The notes under the pieces were generated by a model that ran no database searches, was not told where the DNA came from, and saw nothing but the letters and a program-made list of their open reading frames with translations. A stretch of 64,000 nt of DNA from Pterobdella sp. o SKG-2022 (lineage: Eukaryota > Annelida > Clitellata > Hirudinida > Piscicolidae), in contig OZ038321.1 in assembly GCA_964035795.1 (NCBI GenBank), positions 23,814,850 through 23,878,849 on the forward strand, read 5' to 3'. Numbering within the stretch: the stretch's first letter is position 1; the number at the start of each line of letters is the position of its first letter. Both the position numbers and the translations under genes were made by a program. This document shows positions 12,501 through 58,056 of the stretch, in pieces.

Positions 12501-15500
12501 CATGTATAAAAATTGAGAACTCTAATGAATTAAAAAGATTAAATTTCAATATATTGATGTATCAAATATATAATGTACAATTAACAGGATAATAATTTGA
12601 GTGAAACTTGAAAAAAAATAAGAATAAAATTTTTGTTGATTTTTTTTATGTAATAGGAAAATTTCTAGATTCATTTTCAAAAAAAAACTAAAATTATGAT
12701 TAAATTTAACTTTGCCATAATCCATTATTATACTACTATGTAAAGATCAAAGAATAATTTTTGGAGAAGTTAATAGTTTGACTTTCTTCGACGATGTTGT
12801 TAAGAGATTGCTCTCTGTCCATCCTTTGGTTATTTTAGTTATTCTTTTCAATATGGGGTCTCATTCATTTGACTTTACTGACAATTTTCGCTTTTTATAG
12901 CCTTTTTTTAAAAAAAATGTATCAAAAATTTTTTCATATAGTAAAAAATCGAGAAAACTGGATAAAAAAGATATACAAGTTGTCTCTAGGAGATAAAAAT
13001 CAATAAAATTTTATATAAATAAGTATAAGTTATAGTATCCTGAAACATATAAGCATACACACAAGTGCATACAATGTTGCAACAACCAGGACACACTAAG
13101 GGACGACTGCGACCCCAGTGAAGATTGCACCAAGAACTGCTGCGTCAGTCGGTATGTTTGTGAGAGCTTAAAAACGTTATAATGCGATCATAAATGTTTG
13201 AACAGCTTAACGTCGATTTATGATATTTTCAATACGTTTATTATGCATATATGAGACAGCAAAAACAGATCAAATTTTCTATGTCTATCTTAATCATAAA
13301 GCAAAGCAAGGCTAATGTTTCTGAAAATTATTGCTGTCCATAAAAACTCTATCAAAGATTCCATTGAGCACCAGAGAAATTTTTAAAATCATTTACTAAA
13401 AACTCATTAAAATGCCTCCGAAAATTAAAAATGAAATTATAACTTCAAGAGTTTCAGTTTTTCATAAGGACTGTTGTTTGAACCCCTCCAGGATTATGGC
13501 TCCTGTCTTCTTCGTTGTCTTCGTGCTCATCTCTCAGTTTGTTCTCGTCAACATTGTCGTTGCTGTTCTTATGAAGCATTTAGAGGTGAGAGAGGTGATG
13601 TTTGTGAGGAAGGTGATGATGGTGGTGTTTAAGAGAATGGTTTTGTGAAGGTTTTTGTGAGGATTGTGGTGTGGTGGTGCGGGTGAGATAATGAAAAAAA
13701 AAACGAGAATGATAAGGGTAGTAGTGATAAGGGTAGTAGTGATGATGGTGGTAGAAATGATGGTGTGAATGACAGTGGTGATGGTTATGTTGGCAATGAA
13801 GCTGAATAATAGAGTGATAATGATGACGATGATTGTTATGATAATGATCTTAGTGATGAGGATGATGATGAGCGTGATCAAGGTCATATTTTGATGTGAT
13901 GTAGAGCAGAAACTAATCGTAGACTGCAACATAATGAAGGGTTTGTAAGGAGCTTAATGTTCCTACAATATTTCATGGATGGATCATAACACCTACATAT
14001 TTAGAAAAATTAAATCCATTAATCATGTCGACTCTTTTATCTTCACGTAAGAATCACGTGATGAAAATATTTATCAATAAAATTGTTCTGCTACATGTAA
14101 AATGCAAGATGAAAGCCAGCAAACATGAAAGCAATTTTTAGGGTTTTGTTCAGTGAATTCAAATGAGGTGAGTTAACTAGAAAGTTGATGCGCTGTGTGC
14201 AAATAAAAGAAGAATTTTCGTTTAAAAATTTTAGAAGAAATGATAGCATTTAATATAGCTTCTGCGGTGTATCGCATTTTAATTAGTATTTCGTTTTGTT
14301 GAATTTTTAGGCAATTTTTGTCAAGTTGTTTATACAACGGCTAAAAACTGAATAGTTTCGAAAAACATTATAGAAACTAAACTTTACAAAGATTTTCATA
14401 AGATCTAGAGGTTTAATGACAGCTATTGCACATTGTGATCACTAGTCTAAAACAATGGTAGAGTTGAAAATCGTAAAGTTATCAAAAGTGTATTAACAGT
14501 TCACAGTTCAATGAAGCACCATTCTTTTACCGAATAACCTCACCTTCCACACTTAATGTATCCATAAAATTAAGGTGCTCAGATCTTATTATGAAATGTT
14601 TCCTACTATCTTTCATTAACATCTCAAACATTTTGATTCACAACTTAAATTTATTAAACCTTAATAAAAACTTAAATTGAATAACTGGGTAAAAAATATT
14701 TATAAAAAGACTTGAAATTTACAAAATTTCAAACGTAGTGAAAAATATAGAAAACAATTCAACAAAAACTGAAGTATATACCATTCTTTCAAATTGAAAA
14801 GGATTGAAAAAAAAACATGTTTATTCAAAAAATTGAAAACGTGTTTTTAAAAAATAACTCTTAATACTTCAAAAAAATTATATGAAATTTACTTCCTTCA
14901 AAAAACATACCATGTCTCTAAAAAAAAAACTAATCTCTAAGGGTGTTTCTGAAACCTAACGATGGTTCTCCAGGAATATCAAAAAGCTTTGTCAATAAAA
15001 ACACAAACTACAGTTTTCAAATGTCTTCCTACATTTTTAAGTGATATTAAATGATGAACGCTCTTTTTGTTGAAGGACTTATTCCAGAGATTGAGAAGGG
15101 AGCAGAAGGAAAGAAGCATGCATTCGATAAAGAGATTCATGATGGTCAAGCTACTGTTTTGCGTGGCTCCCATTACTCCAGGAATTGTAAACTACTTACA
15201 TCTTTAAGTTGATGTGTTAACATGGTTGCAAGCTAACACAAAGTTGAACGGTTAATTGATGAACGGGCTTAAGCGTTCGATGTTATTGAGTTTTATAGAT
15301 CTTGTTTGACTAAAATTCAACGTTAGATTTTTGCAGATTTTTGCATGGTTTTGTTGTTTCAGAGTTGTTTATTTTCATGTTTAACAAAGTTTTTATTTCT
15401 CACAAGTGTATAAACAAAAAGGTGTGAAAATAATTCTTCAAAGTTTTCTAAACCTATGCTTTATTTTTCAACATAACCAGAATTGAAAAAAAATTGAAAA

Positions 15501-18500
15501 AAGAAATCTCGAAACCATTTGAAAAACTAACAATTTTTCTGCATGCTGAATGCCAGTAAAATTACTTCATATTAAAACTTTTGCAAATATTTATGGTGAA
15601 AGTAAAATTAAAAACTAATTCTAACTTTTTTAGCCTCAATTATCAATATGTTCAACATAATGGTTACAGACATGATAAAAGTTTTAAAATTGAAACAAAA
15701 AAAAAGAAATACCGACCATCTGGCAGGAGTCTCACAAGCACATGGACGAGTTTGTGAACATTGAGAATGAAGTGTTACACAATTTGCAAGTGGAGGAGGA
15801 AAAGAGGATTGCCAAGATCAGGGTTGATTTGAAAATTTGAAAATAGTTTCTCAGTTTTAGTTTTATTTTAGTTTTAGAAGTTAAATTTTTAGATAGTTTT
15901 CCAATTAAATTTTTATCTAGCTTCATGAAAGTCTAAGTTCATAAATTTCAAATCTAACTAAAACTCAAATTGATTTAAATAAGCAACCGTAATTTTTTTA
16001 AAACTAACTTAATATCAAAGATGAATATAAATTATTTTTGTTTTAAAATTTTGAGACTAAATATGGAAAAAATAAATATGATTTTTCTGAAACATAATCA
16101 TAATTCATAAACCAACATTCCAGCTTAAATTCTCTTTCCTATCGAGTCAAGTTTTTTTCATGACCAACAAAAAGCTAAATTGTTTCACAACACACTCTCA
16201 AAGGTGAAACGATATCAGTTGGCTCCAAGTCCAAAGTCACCTCAGTTCAACTTTGAAGAAGACGAGCAGGAACTGGACAAGCTGGCGTCAAAAAACAACA
16301 ACCTGAGTTTTTGCTATAATGTTTGCCCGCCCAGTCCAGACCCTGTCTCTTCGCTGTGTCGGTTTTTTAGTCGATTGTTTAAATATTCTTTGATTGGAGT
16401 CTGACTTATTTTAAATACAATTTGTATTTGTTATTTTGACTTGATAAAAATCATTAGCTTATTGAAATTTTGAAATATTTTTGTTTATACGACTAAAACT
16501 TTTGTTCACTAGTAATTATTTAAAAATAATTTTCAAAAGTAATTATCTGAAAAAATAATTTTTGATTTTGCTGCAAACTTATTTAATAGAGTCATAATCG
16601 TAAGCCCTAAAGTAGTAAAAAGTGATAGAGTCATCAGCTTAATTTCATTAAGACTTTTTTCCATATTTTTATAATACGATGCAAAAAATTAAAAAAACTT
16701 TTGTAACTAAAAAATTTGAAGTAAAAAATTACCAATAATTTTCTGATGTGTTCAACAAAAAAATCAAAGAGATTGGCATGTTATAAGGTGTTTTTAATCA
16801 GCGTTTGAAGTGATTATGTCAATAGAACACCTTTTATTGTTTTGAAGTGGGCCATTGGATGTTTTCAAGATTGAAGGCCATATTTTTGCCTGAAAACTCA
16901 TTTTTTTGATGGATCTATAAAGTTATGAAAGTTTTTCTAAAGGAAATGTTGGACAATATTTCATATCCTTTTTTACTTTTTATCCAGGGGCTATTTAATA
17001 AAGTTCTACTCATCGAAAATCTTAGTTTTACCTATTAAATGGGATGAATGTGTCATTTCCTTTGAATAAATATAACTATTATTCAAAAATATCAACATGC
17101 TTCGAAACTATTTTTCTTTTTTAAAGATTCATAGAATTATAACCTAATATATTAGTAAAAAACAATTATGTTAAGAAATAAATTTTTGAAAATTTAATTA
17201 AAGCTATGAAAACTTGGAGCATTGCTCCTCACTTTCATAATTCTTGCATCTTAGTATATAATATGTAAATTTCATTCTATTTTTACGTTTCATATGCGTT
17301 GTTGTATGATAGTAAATAACTATATTTATTTTTTTATTCTTTCAATGAGAATTTTTTTTGCTTTTTTCTCAAAACGCTCACACTGATAAAATTAATTATG
17401 TGGCAGTTTACAATTTTTTTGACAAAATATAAGTAAATTGAAGATTTTCTAATCAAAATTAAATTAAATTCTGGTTTTATTACTTTTGGATTCAAATTCA
17501 TAAAAATTTAAGCCCAAGCCCCGTAGGGCATTCAATACAGAATAACTGGTAATAAGCCTTGCATGTGTCTTAATTTTGTGTTTTATTGCTTTGAAAATTA
17601 GATTGTGAAACATTTTTAATTTAAATTTGAAAAATTTCAAAATAGAACACGATTGAATCTAAATTTAACGCTTTTTCTTTCGAGCACGATTCCACACCCA
17701 TTTTTTACCACACATGCTATAAACTACTTTATATCTGTGGTAATATATAGTAAATTCAATTTATAAAGAGATGAAAAAACAATTAAAATGCTTTTGAAGA
17801 AAAAAAGATTATGATAAATTTTCATGTATTCTTTATGAGTTGGGAACGACTTAACTCTCATTGGTTGCTTGTCTAATATCTCAACTTGATGAATTCAACT
17901 CTGAAGTTTTTTCCAAATAAAATATGTACCAAATATAAAACCTTTAAAACACAATACCGCAGGCATGGAAAAGTCAGTTTTGCTGCAGAGAAGACAGCTT
18001 AATTTGAATCTCTTGACAGCTGACGGTCGACCAAGATTTTTTCATTTATCTAATTTAGAATTTCAAAATAATTTTAAAAAGTAATTTTATAAAAGTCAAA
18101 AAAACTCAAATTTTTTTTTAAAACTATGTTTTTTTTGTTTCTGCTAAAAAGCAATTTTTTGCATCAAAACTAACTTTAAACCCCACACGGACTTCAATTA
18201 GACCCCCAACAACCACCACACAGATGACGCTCAAATGGTCCAAGAAAACATTCCTTTTTTGCACAACATCCCCTCCATCACTCTGCCCTCCACCGATCAT
18301 TCACTCGAAAATAAATCCCCAAAAAGTCTCAAACAATCCAAGTTCTCTAGGCAAAATGCTGTTTCAAACTGCAGCACTCCTGAAGGCAATTACTTGTCTG
18401 TGTTTGATGCTTGTTCGAGTGATGAGGATTTTCATGGAAAAAAGAAACATAGAAACAAGATCGAGACTAGTGATGATTCTCTCACCGATCTCGCTTTTCC

Positions 18501-18861
18501 CGCTCAGAGTAAAAACAAAAAGAAACACACTGCACATGAAAAGAAATCTAACGAGAACTTTAGTTTTGTAAAAATTGAAAATTTCAACTCAATACTAAAC
18601 AGGTTGAAAGTAACAGTTCAAACGTCCCTGGATGAAAACTACAAGAAAAAAAAGTATCTGAAAGTGAGAAGGACTCACTCCCATTGCCACTATGACCTCA
18701 AAAACGACAACCTTCCCAGAAACAACAGCACTAACACAAATGATAGTGTGGACAGCCATATAGTAAACAGTGGCAGCGATAGCATAAAAAATAGTAGAAA
18801 AAACTTGGACAAATTCCGGGCGAACAGTGTCAACATGAATAACAGTTTGGACTACGGTTAA
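2..18861 (+). CDS. CaV3: T-type voltage-gated calcium channel alpha-1 (CaV3), 3' part, multi-exon span
   Basis: Pore-forming subunit of a low-voltage-activated (T-type) calcium channel in the plasma membrane. Exons from 2,622 on encode domain III S1-S6, the III-IV linker, domain IV S1-S6 and the C-terminal tail. CaV3 rather than CaV1/CaV2 is shown by the domain III P-loop SKDGWVNIM and the domain IV P-loop [10 protein letters not shown], which place Asp at the selectivity position in both domains (the EEDD pattern), and by the absence of an IQ/EF-hand region after IVS6. S4 segments carry the spaced Arg residues ([14 protein letters not shown] in [21 protein letters not shown] in IV). Reading frame joins through all exons from 2,622 to 15,822. 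Domains I-II and the start lie left of the window. Stop TAA is at 18,859-18,861. An AATAAA at 19,965 is a possible but distant poly(A) signal. The gene converges on UNC13. Confidence 0.95.
563..2621 (+). other. Intron, no supported coding content
   Basis: AT-rich sequence between the putative linker exon and the IIIS1 exon. Short open frames occur on both strands near 970-1,317 but match nothing I recognise. A small missing exon may hide here because the flanking phases do not agree. Confidence 0.5.
2622..2745 (+). CDS. CaV3: CaV3 exon: domain III S1
   Basis: Encodes [20 protein letters not shown] followed by [21 protein letters not shown], the IIIS1 helix. The acceptor is at 2,620-2,621 and one base completes the previous codon. 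Phase with the next exon requires the donor GTTGGT directly after CTC at 2,745; the joined peptide then has the same spacing as vertebrate CaV3. Confidence 0.9.
3451..3663 (-). mobile_element. LINE 3' fragment with (AAT)n tail
   Basis: On the minus strand an intact stretch reads [20 protein letters not shown] and continues [18 protein letters not shown] to a TAG at 3,534-3,536. This is the typical C-terminal tail of CR1/Jockey-like reverse-transcriptase polyproteins. About 60 bp of 3' UTR follows, then a pure (AAT)n tail (3,451-3,473 read on the plus strand). It is a 5'-truncated non-LTR retrotransposon copy in a CaV3 intron, antisense to the host gene. Confidence 0.8.
4427..4495 (+). CDS. 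CaV3: CaV3 exon: domain III S2
   Basis: 23 codons, [20 protein letters not shown] then ILK, the IIIS2 helix. Phase 0 at both ends; donor GTTTTG. Confidence 0.93.
4804..4988 (+). CDS. CaV3: CaV3 exon: domain III S3-S4
   Basis: Encodes the IIIS3 helix ([20 protein letters not shown]) and the voltage sensor IIIS4 with Arg every third position ([14 protein letters not shown]). Ends in phase 2 at a GTAGTA donor. Confidence 0.95.
6071..6197 (+). CDS. CaV3: CaV3 exon: domain III S4-S5 linker and S5
   Basis: Reads [20 protein letters not shown] and [20 protein letters not shown], near identical to vertebrate CaV3. First base completes an Arg codon; donor GTTTTT, phase 0. Confidence 0.97.
6618..6703 (+). 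CDS. CaV3: CaV3 exon: domain III extracellular turret
   Basis: Encodes [20 protein letters not shown] then SDCINRGP, the extracellular loop between IIIS5 and the pore helix with its two conserved Cys and an N-glycosylation sequon (NKS). Ends in phase 2. Confidence 0.93.
7212..7257 (+). CDS. CaV3: CaV3 exon: domain III pre-pore segment
   Basis: A 46-bp exon encoding [15 protein letters not shown], which matches the conserved CaV3 YRW...KYNFDNLGQ segment. Donor GTAATA. Confidence 0.93.
7513..7602 (+). CDS. CaV3: CaV3 exon: domain III pore loop
   Basis: Encodes [20 protein letters not shown] then [10 protein letters not shown]. The Asp of SKDGW is the domain III selectivity-filter residue that distinguishes T-type (EEDD) from high-voltage channels (EEEE). 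Phase 0 both ends; donor GTTTCA. Confidence 0.97.
7772..7964 (+). CDS. CaV3: CaV3 exon: domain III S6 and start of III-IV linker
   Basis: Encodes IIIS6 ([20 protein letters not shown]) and a charged linker rich in Glu, Arg and Lys. A GTGGAA at 7,946 looks like a donor, but phase 0 there would give a stop in the next exon. The GTTTGC donor after 7,964 gives the phase 1 that the next exon needs, so I chose it. Confidence 0.88.
8387..8538 (+). CDS. CaV3: CaV3 exon: III-IV linker end and domain IV S1
   Basis: Encodes [20 protein letters not shown] and the IVS1 helix [20 protein letters not shown]. Donor GTTCAG, phase 0. Confidence 0.93.
9339..9448 (+). CDS. CaV3: CaV3 exon: domain IV S2
   Basis: Encodes [20 protein letters not shown] then [16 protein letters not shown], the IVS2 helix and S2-S3 loop. 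Ends in phase 2 at GTGAGA. Confidence 0.94.
9724..9854 (+). CDS. CaV3: CaV3 exon: domain IV S3 and start of S4
   Basis: Encodes [20 protein letters not shown] and then [16 protein letters not shown], the IVS3 helix and first gating arginines of IVS4. Ends in phase 1 at GTCTGT. Confidence 0.95.
10249..10319 (+). CDS. CaV3: CaV3 exon: domain IV S4 end and S4-S5 linker
   Basis: Encodes [20 protein letters not shown] then LPE, near identical to other CaV3 channels. The acceptor follows a run of A rather than a pyrimidine tract. Confidence 0.94.
10365..10490. repeat. GT-rich low-complexity tract
   Basis: Intronic degenerate repeats of TGTGGTGTGG and TTATGC-like units; no coding potential. Confidence 0.6.
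11401..11479 (+). CDS. CaV3: CaV3 exon: domain IV S5
   Basis: Encodes [20 protein letters not shown] then EMFGRV, the IVS5 helix. Ends in phase 1 at a GTAGGT donor. Confidence 0.95.
11952..12073 (+). CDS. CaV3: CaV3 exon: domain IV pore loop
   Basis: Encodes [17 protein letters not shown], then [20 protein letters not shown]. The Asp in TGDNW is the domain IV selectivity residue. Donor GTTGAA, phase 0. Confidence 0.97.
13090..13151 (+). CDS. CaV3: CaV3 exon: domain IV post-pore extracellular loop
   Basis: Encodes [20 protein letters not shown], the loop between the pore and IVS6. It holds four Cys in 14 residues, more than the two I recall in the vertebrate loop. Ends in phase 2 at GTATGT. 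Confidence 0.92.
13492..13585 (+). CDS. CaV3: CaV3 exon: domain IV S6
   Basis: Encodes [20 protein letters not shown] then [11 protein letters not shown], the IVS6 gate helix. Donor GTGAGA, phase 0. Confidence 0.97.
13595..13880. repeat. GTGATG/GATGAT low-complexity tract
   Basis: Purine/GT-rich degenerate repeats (GATAAGGGTAGTAGT twice, then GTGATGATGG-like units) just after the IVS6 exon. The long open frames across it are repeat artefacts. Confidence 0.65.
15727..15822 (+). CDS. CaV3: CaV3 exon: proximal C-terminal tail
   Basis: 32 codons, [20 protein letters not shown] then [12 protein letters not shown], an acidic helical segment that follows directly on KHLE of IVS6, as ESNKEA does in vertebrates. 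Donor GTTGAT after AGG keeps phase 0. Confidence 0.88.
16204..16348 (+). CDS. CaV3: CaV3 exon: C-terminal tail
   Basis: After a TCAAAG acceptor in phase 0 the frame reads [20 protein letters not shown] and then an acidic, Pro-containing segment. The 3' end is uncertain: several GT sites lie between 16,345 and 16,375, and the next exon needs a phase 1 end (for example before GTCGGT or GTCGAT). Confidence 0.7.
18224..18861 (+). CDS. CaV3: CaV3 terminal exon: distal C-terminal tail
   Basis: The frame entered as [20 protein letters not shown] continues for about 210 codons to TAA at 18,859-18,861. The tail is cytoplasmic, low in hydrophobic residues, with Ser/Asn-rich stretches and basic clusters ([35 protein letters not shown]). 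No known domain is seen. Being last, on the channel's strand and with a good acceptor, it is the expected 3' coding exon. Confidence 0.75.
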
Positions 18862-21800
18862 AGGTTGAAGGAGGGTGAAAAACTTTTCTTCACGTATCAT
18901 GACTTATGAGTTGAAATGGAAAAATTTTTGGAAAAATTTGAGTTTTTTCTGCTCTTCGTTTAATATTTTTATAAATTTATAAATTTTCTATAAATTTTGT
19001 TGCCACCGGAAATTTCTTCTGTTTTTTTGAGAAATTTTACAATTTTGTATAAAAAATTATGTTTTTCTAGTTGAAAATGTGTAAATTGATTTGAACTTCA
19101 CAAGTTTCATTAAATACAATTCATTAAATTAAGGGTTATTGTTTGCACAAAAATTTTTAGTTTTCTGATCTTAACGGTAAAAGTTAAATTTTGTATTTTT
19201 TCAAAAATTTTTGTTATTTCGGTCTTCATTTCGGATCGAGTAAAACTAAAACTATATTTTTTGAACAGTTCGAATTAAATTCTTTTTCTTCAAATACAAT
19301 CATTCACATTTGATAAGAATTCTCAAAATTGATCCCATCACTAATTGACTCACAAAAGTACATAAATATATTTTGATTCAAATTAAATGTTTTTCAACGT
19401 ATAACATAAACCATGTTTTTAGACGAGGTGGAAACACCGATATGAGATTATTTGAGAGATTTTGAATTAACCGTTAACACTATGGGGATTTTCACTTTTT
19501 GTACCTTCCCATTACGATTATCACTCATTTTCATCTCTTAACCTTCGATTTTATGAAATCTTTTTTTTAGTTATCAATTAAAAAACTCAAAATTGTTTTG
19601 AAACAAAGCATGTGATACAAGACAAAGTCTACTTGATCAATTTTTGTCTTTTTGTATTTAGAGATTAACAATGAAACGTTTCGAAATAGCTCACTAAGAG
19701 AAATATTTTCAAAATTTCCTATTTGTTCAGTTGAATTCATATTTACTATAATTTTTATGTTTATAGTTTTTAAAAACTCTAAAGATAGAAGCTGTATCTG
19801 TCGTCAAGCATATCAAATGCAGTGGGTCTGCATTCTAAGCAACAAAGCTCTTTTGCATTCATTATTCACCTATGATCATTTCATGTTAGGAAGTACAAAC
19901 TTCAATTACAAAAGTGTTCGTCAGAAGTACATTTTTTATTTTCTTATTTATGAACTTTTCAATTAATAAAAGATGAAAAACATCTCATAATTGCTGTTTT
20001 TTATTCATCATCCGCGTAGATTTACAATTTAATAGTTGAGTATATATTTTTGAGTCTTTAAAGTTTCAGGATAACTCATCAACATTGAATAATACTTTTC
20101 AAGTTTAATAAATCTCAAAAAAGGTTTCGTAAGTTGAACTTTCATTGTAAAACGAGCCATACAAAAATGATTTTTAAAAAATTTGATAAGGTGAGTTCAA
20201 CTCACGGAAAGCATTATGACATCTTAATCAATTTTAAAATAGTTTTTTGGGTTGGCTTATTCAAATATAAGCACTCATATACTCAAAGTTTTTTACTTGT
20301 ATTTATTTGCATCTATGGAGAAAATTTCATGGTGGAAAAGTTTCATGAATTGGCATGTTCAAAGCAAACAAAAAATGTGAATCCTAAAAACACGACAATA
20401 CTTGAATTGTTCATTTTGACGAAGCTTTTCGATATATTCTATATCATCAGGTAACTGATCATTTGATCATGATATATAATATATGGAACATGCCAATTTA
20501 TGACGAGACTAATCATTCGCAAAACATTAAATGTTTCTGAACGCTTTCTATACCCGATATTTTAAATTGTCATATAATTTCAAAGGTTTTTGAAACTAGA
20601 TGTTAACAGGAAGAACAATCCGTAGAATAGGTCAAATTTTATGGAAAGTTGTTGAAGGAGATTAGTTAAACATAAACAGATTGTAGATGACTATGAAAAG
20701 AGAACTTTTGCAGTGGTTTCATAAAACAGGTAATATGTGTAGTGGAATTGCTGATCCTAAACTCATTTGTATATATAGTGATTTTGATTTTCAATCATTC
20801 TACTAGCAGATGCTTTTAAACTTTGAGCTTTATAATGTTCGTCGAAAAAAATTTCATCTCTGAAAATTTTTTGTAAAGTTATCAAAGGAATAATATCAAT
20901 AATTATTAACGTTGATATTAGGAGAAAACTTTTAGTACATTTATAAACAAAAAAAGCTAGCATTTTCGGTGAGTATAGTCTTATCATAAGACGTTAGCAA
21001 CCTATTCTTATTAGTTTTGCTAATAAATATACTAAATATTTTCTCATAATCATGTTAATGATTATTGATATTGTTCAAAAGTACATTAAAATGTTTCTAA
21101 AAAGTTAAAGATGAATAATCACTTGAATCAAATCTATAAAATCGGCTGATTGATAATGGTTTTATTAAGTTGGACTCTTTGAGATATTTATTCAAAGAGG
21201 TAACAGATGAAGAAGAAGGAAGGAATCTTAACATCTAAACCCATGAATTTAATGAAATTTTAAAAAAATATTTCTTCAAAAATCAATAAGTTTATATGGA
21301 ACCAATTGTACTCACAGATGTATCTTGAACTAATTTCACTTTCGTTATTTCCTTTCGATATTATACATCGATTCGGCAGGCCCAAAATATTTTGATACAT
21401 ATAAAAACTTAGATTTTTCAAAAATAAAAGTTTTCATAGATTATTTTCACTCAGAAAGAATCGATTGCACAAAAAGAGTCATAGAAATCTATCAAGTTTG
21501 TAGTTTATAATTGCTGCTAAATATTGTATTTTAGCTTCATCTTAACAAATGCAATAATCATTGAGAAAAATACCAAAACAAAAATATATTTTAAATAATT
21601 GTGGAACACGGAATAAGAAAAGATAATGTCACATAAGAGACAAGTGGAAAATATTCCAAACACAAAGCATTAAAGATGTTGGGAAAGCTGAAAGGTCTAA
21701 CTATCTTCTTGGTAACCAAGTATCTTTACACAATGTAAAAGTACAAAAATTTTCAAAAATATTCCTTAAAAATCAAATAAAACGATCTAATGTAAAAGAA

Positions 21801-22547
21801 ATTGGGCAATTATGTATAAATATTTGAAGAGATTCAATGACGATATTAAAAATTTGAAACAAGATCCGTTTAATATTTTGTTATAATAGTGTAAAAAAGA
21901 TTTGTGTAATAATATTTTATTGTAAGCTCCAAGGCTCGCAGAAATGAATCTAAGCAGAGAAAGAAGAAAATTAAACCCTAACTAGAACATTACAGAAATT
22001 TCAAAATACATTAGAAAAAATTAAACTCAATATTTTAAAGTTCGTCACATCTTTGAGCAAAATTGAGAAAAAAACTATTTACAAAAGTTATAGATTAGAA
22101 ACTCTCTTTTTAGAAATACCAAGGTATTCTTACAATTAATGATCATTTTATATAGATATTGTTTGAATATTCTCAAAACACGATCATAATAATTTTCAAT
22201 TTGATAATTCAAATGTAGATTTTCTTCCACCGCTTCAAGCTTAGGCCTTCCTAATCATCCATTGCTTTAAAAAATTTGAATATTTTATCTGCAATGCGAT
22301 TCAACTCAGTGAAAATTTTTCGAATTCAAGAGATGAATAATCATTGAGAAAAATTATAAATAAATATCAGTTAACAACGTCAATTAACATTGAGGAAAAA
22401 ACAGGTCAAGAGACGAATGACAAAGTTGAATTTGTCGCAAACTTTAGTTTCTTTATAATAAAAGGATCTTTAAAAACCTCATTTTGTGGAGAAAAAAAAA
22501 GTCAAAAAAATATTATAAAAAAAATTCCACAAATTGCAGGAGAGACC
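18862..22547. other. Convergent intergenic region between CaV3 and UNC13
   Basis: AT-rich and without a supported gene. It must contain both 3' UTRs and poly(A) sites; AATAAA occurs on the plus strand at 19,965. Open frames of about 100 codons at 19,652-19,966 and 20,134-20,454 have AT-driven composition and no recognisable domain. A MITE-like remnant lies near 20,120-20,212. Confidence 0.6.
20122..20212. mobile_element. MITE-like remnant (CGTAAGTTGAAC motif in inverted orientation)
   Basis: TTTCGTAAGTTGAACTTTC near 20,124 is followed about 65 bp on by GTGAGTTCAACTCACGGAAA, which is an inverted, diverged copy of the same motif. The motif matches the arms of the long palindrome at 39,239-39,400, so this looks like a decayed member of that family. 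Confidence 0.4.

Positions 22548-58056
<35,509 letters not shown>

Noticed and set aside
15062..15173. Minus-strand gene at 14,979-15,173
   Set aside because: No domain or splice context; the stretch lies in a CaV3 intron and is better considered as a possible plus-strand cassette exon.
18224..18571. Second 115-codon frame overlapping the CaV3 terminal exon
   Set aside because: The other frame is nearly twice as long, ends in the natural stop and has tail-like composition; dual coding has no support.
19652..20454. Two roughly 105-codon frames between CaV3 and UNC13
   Set aside because: AT-biased, no domain, no splice partners; expected by chance in such sequence.
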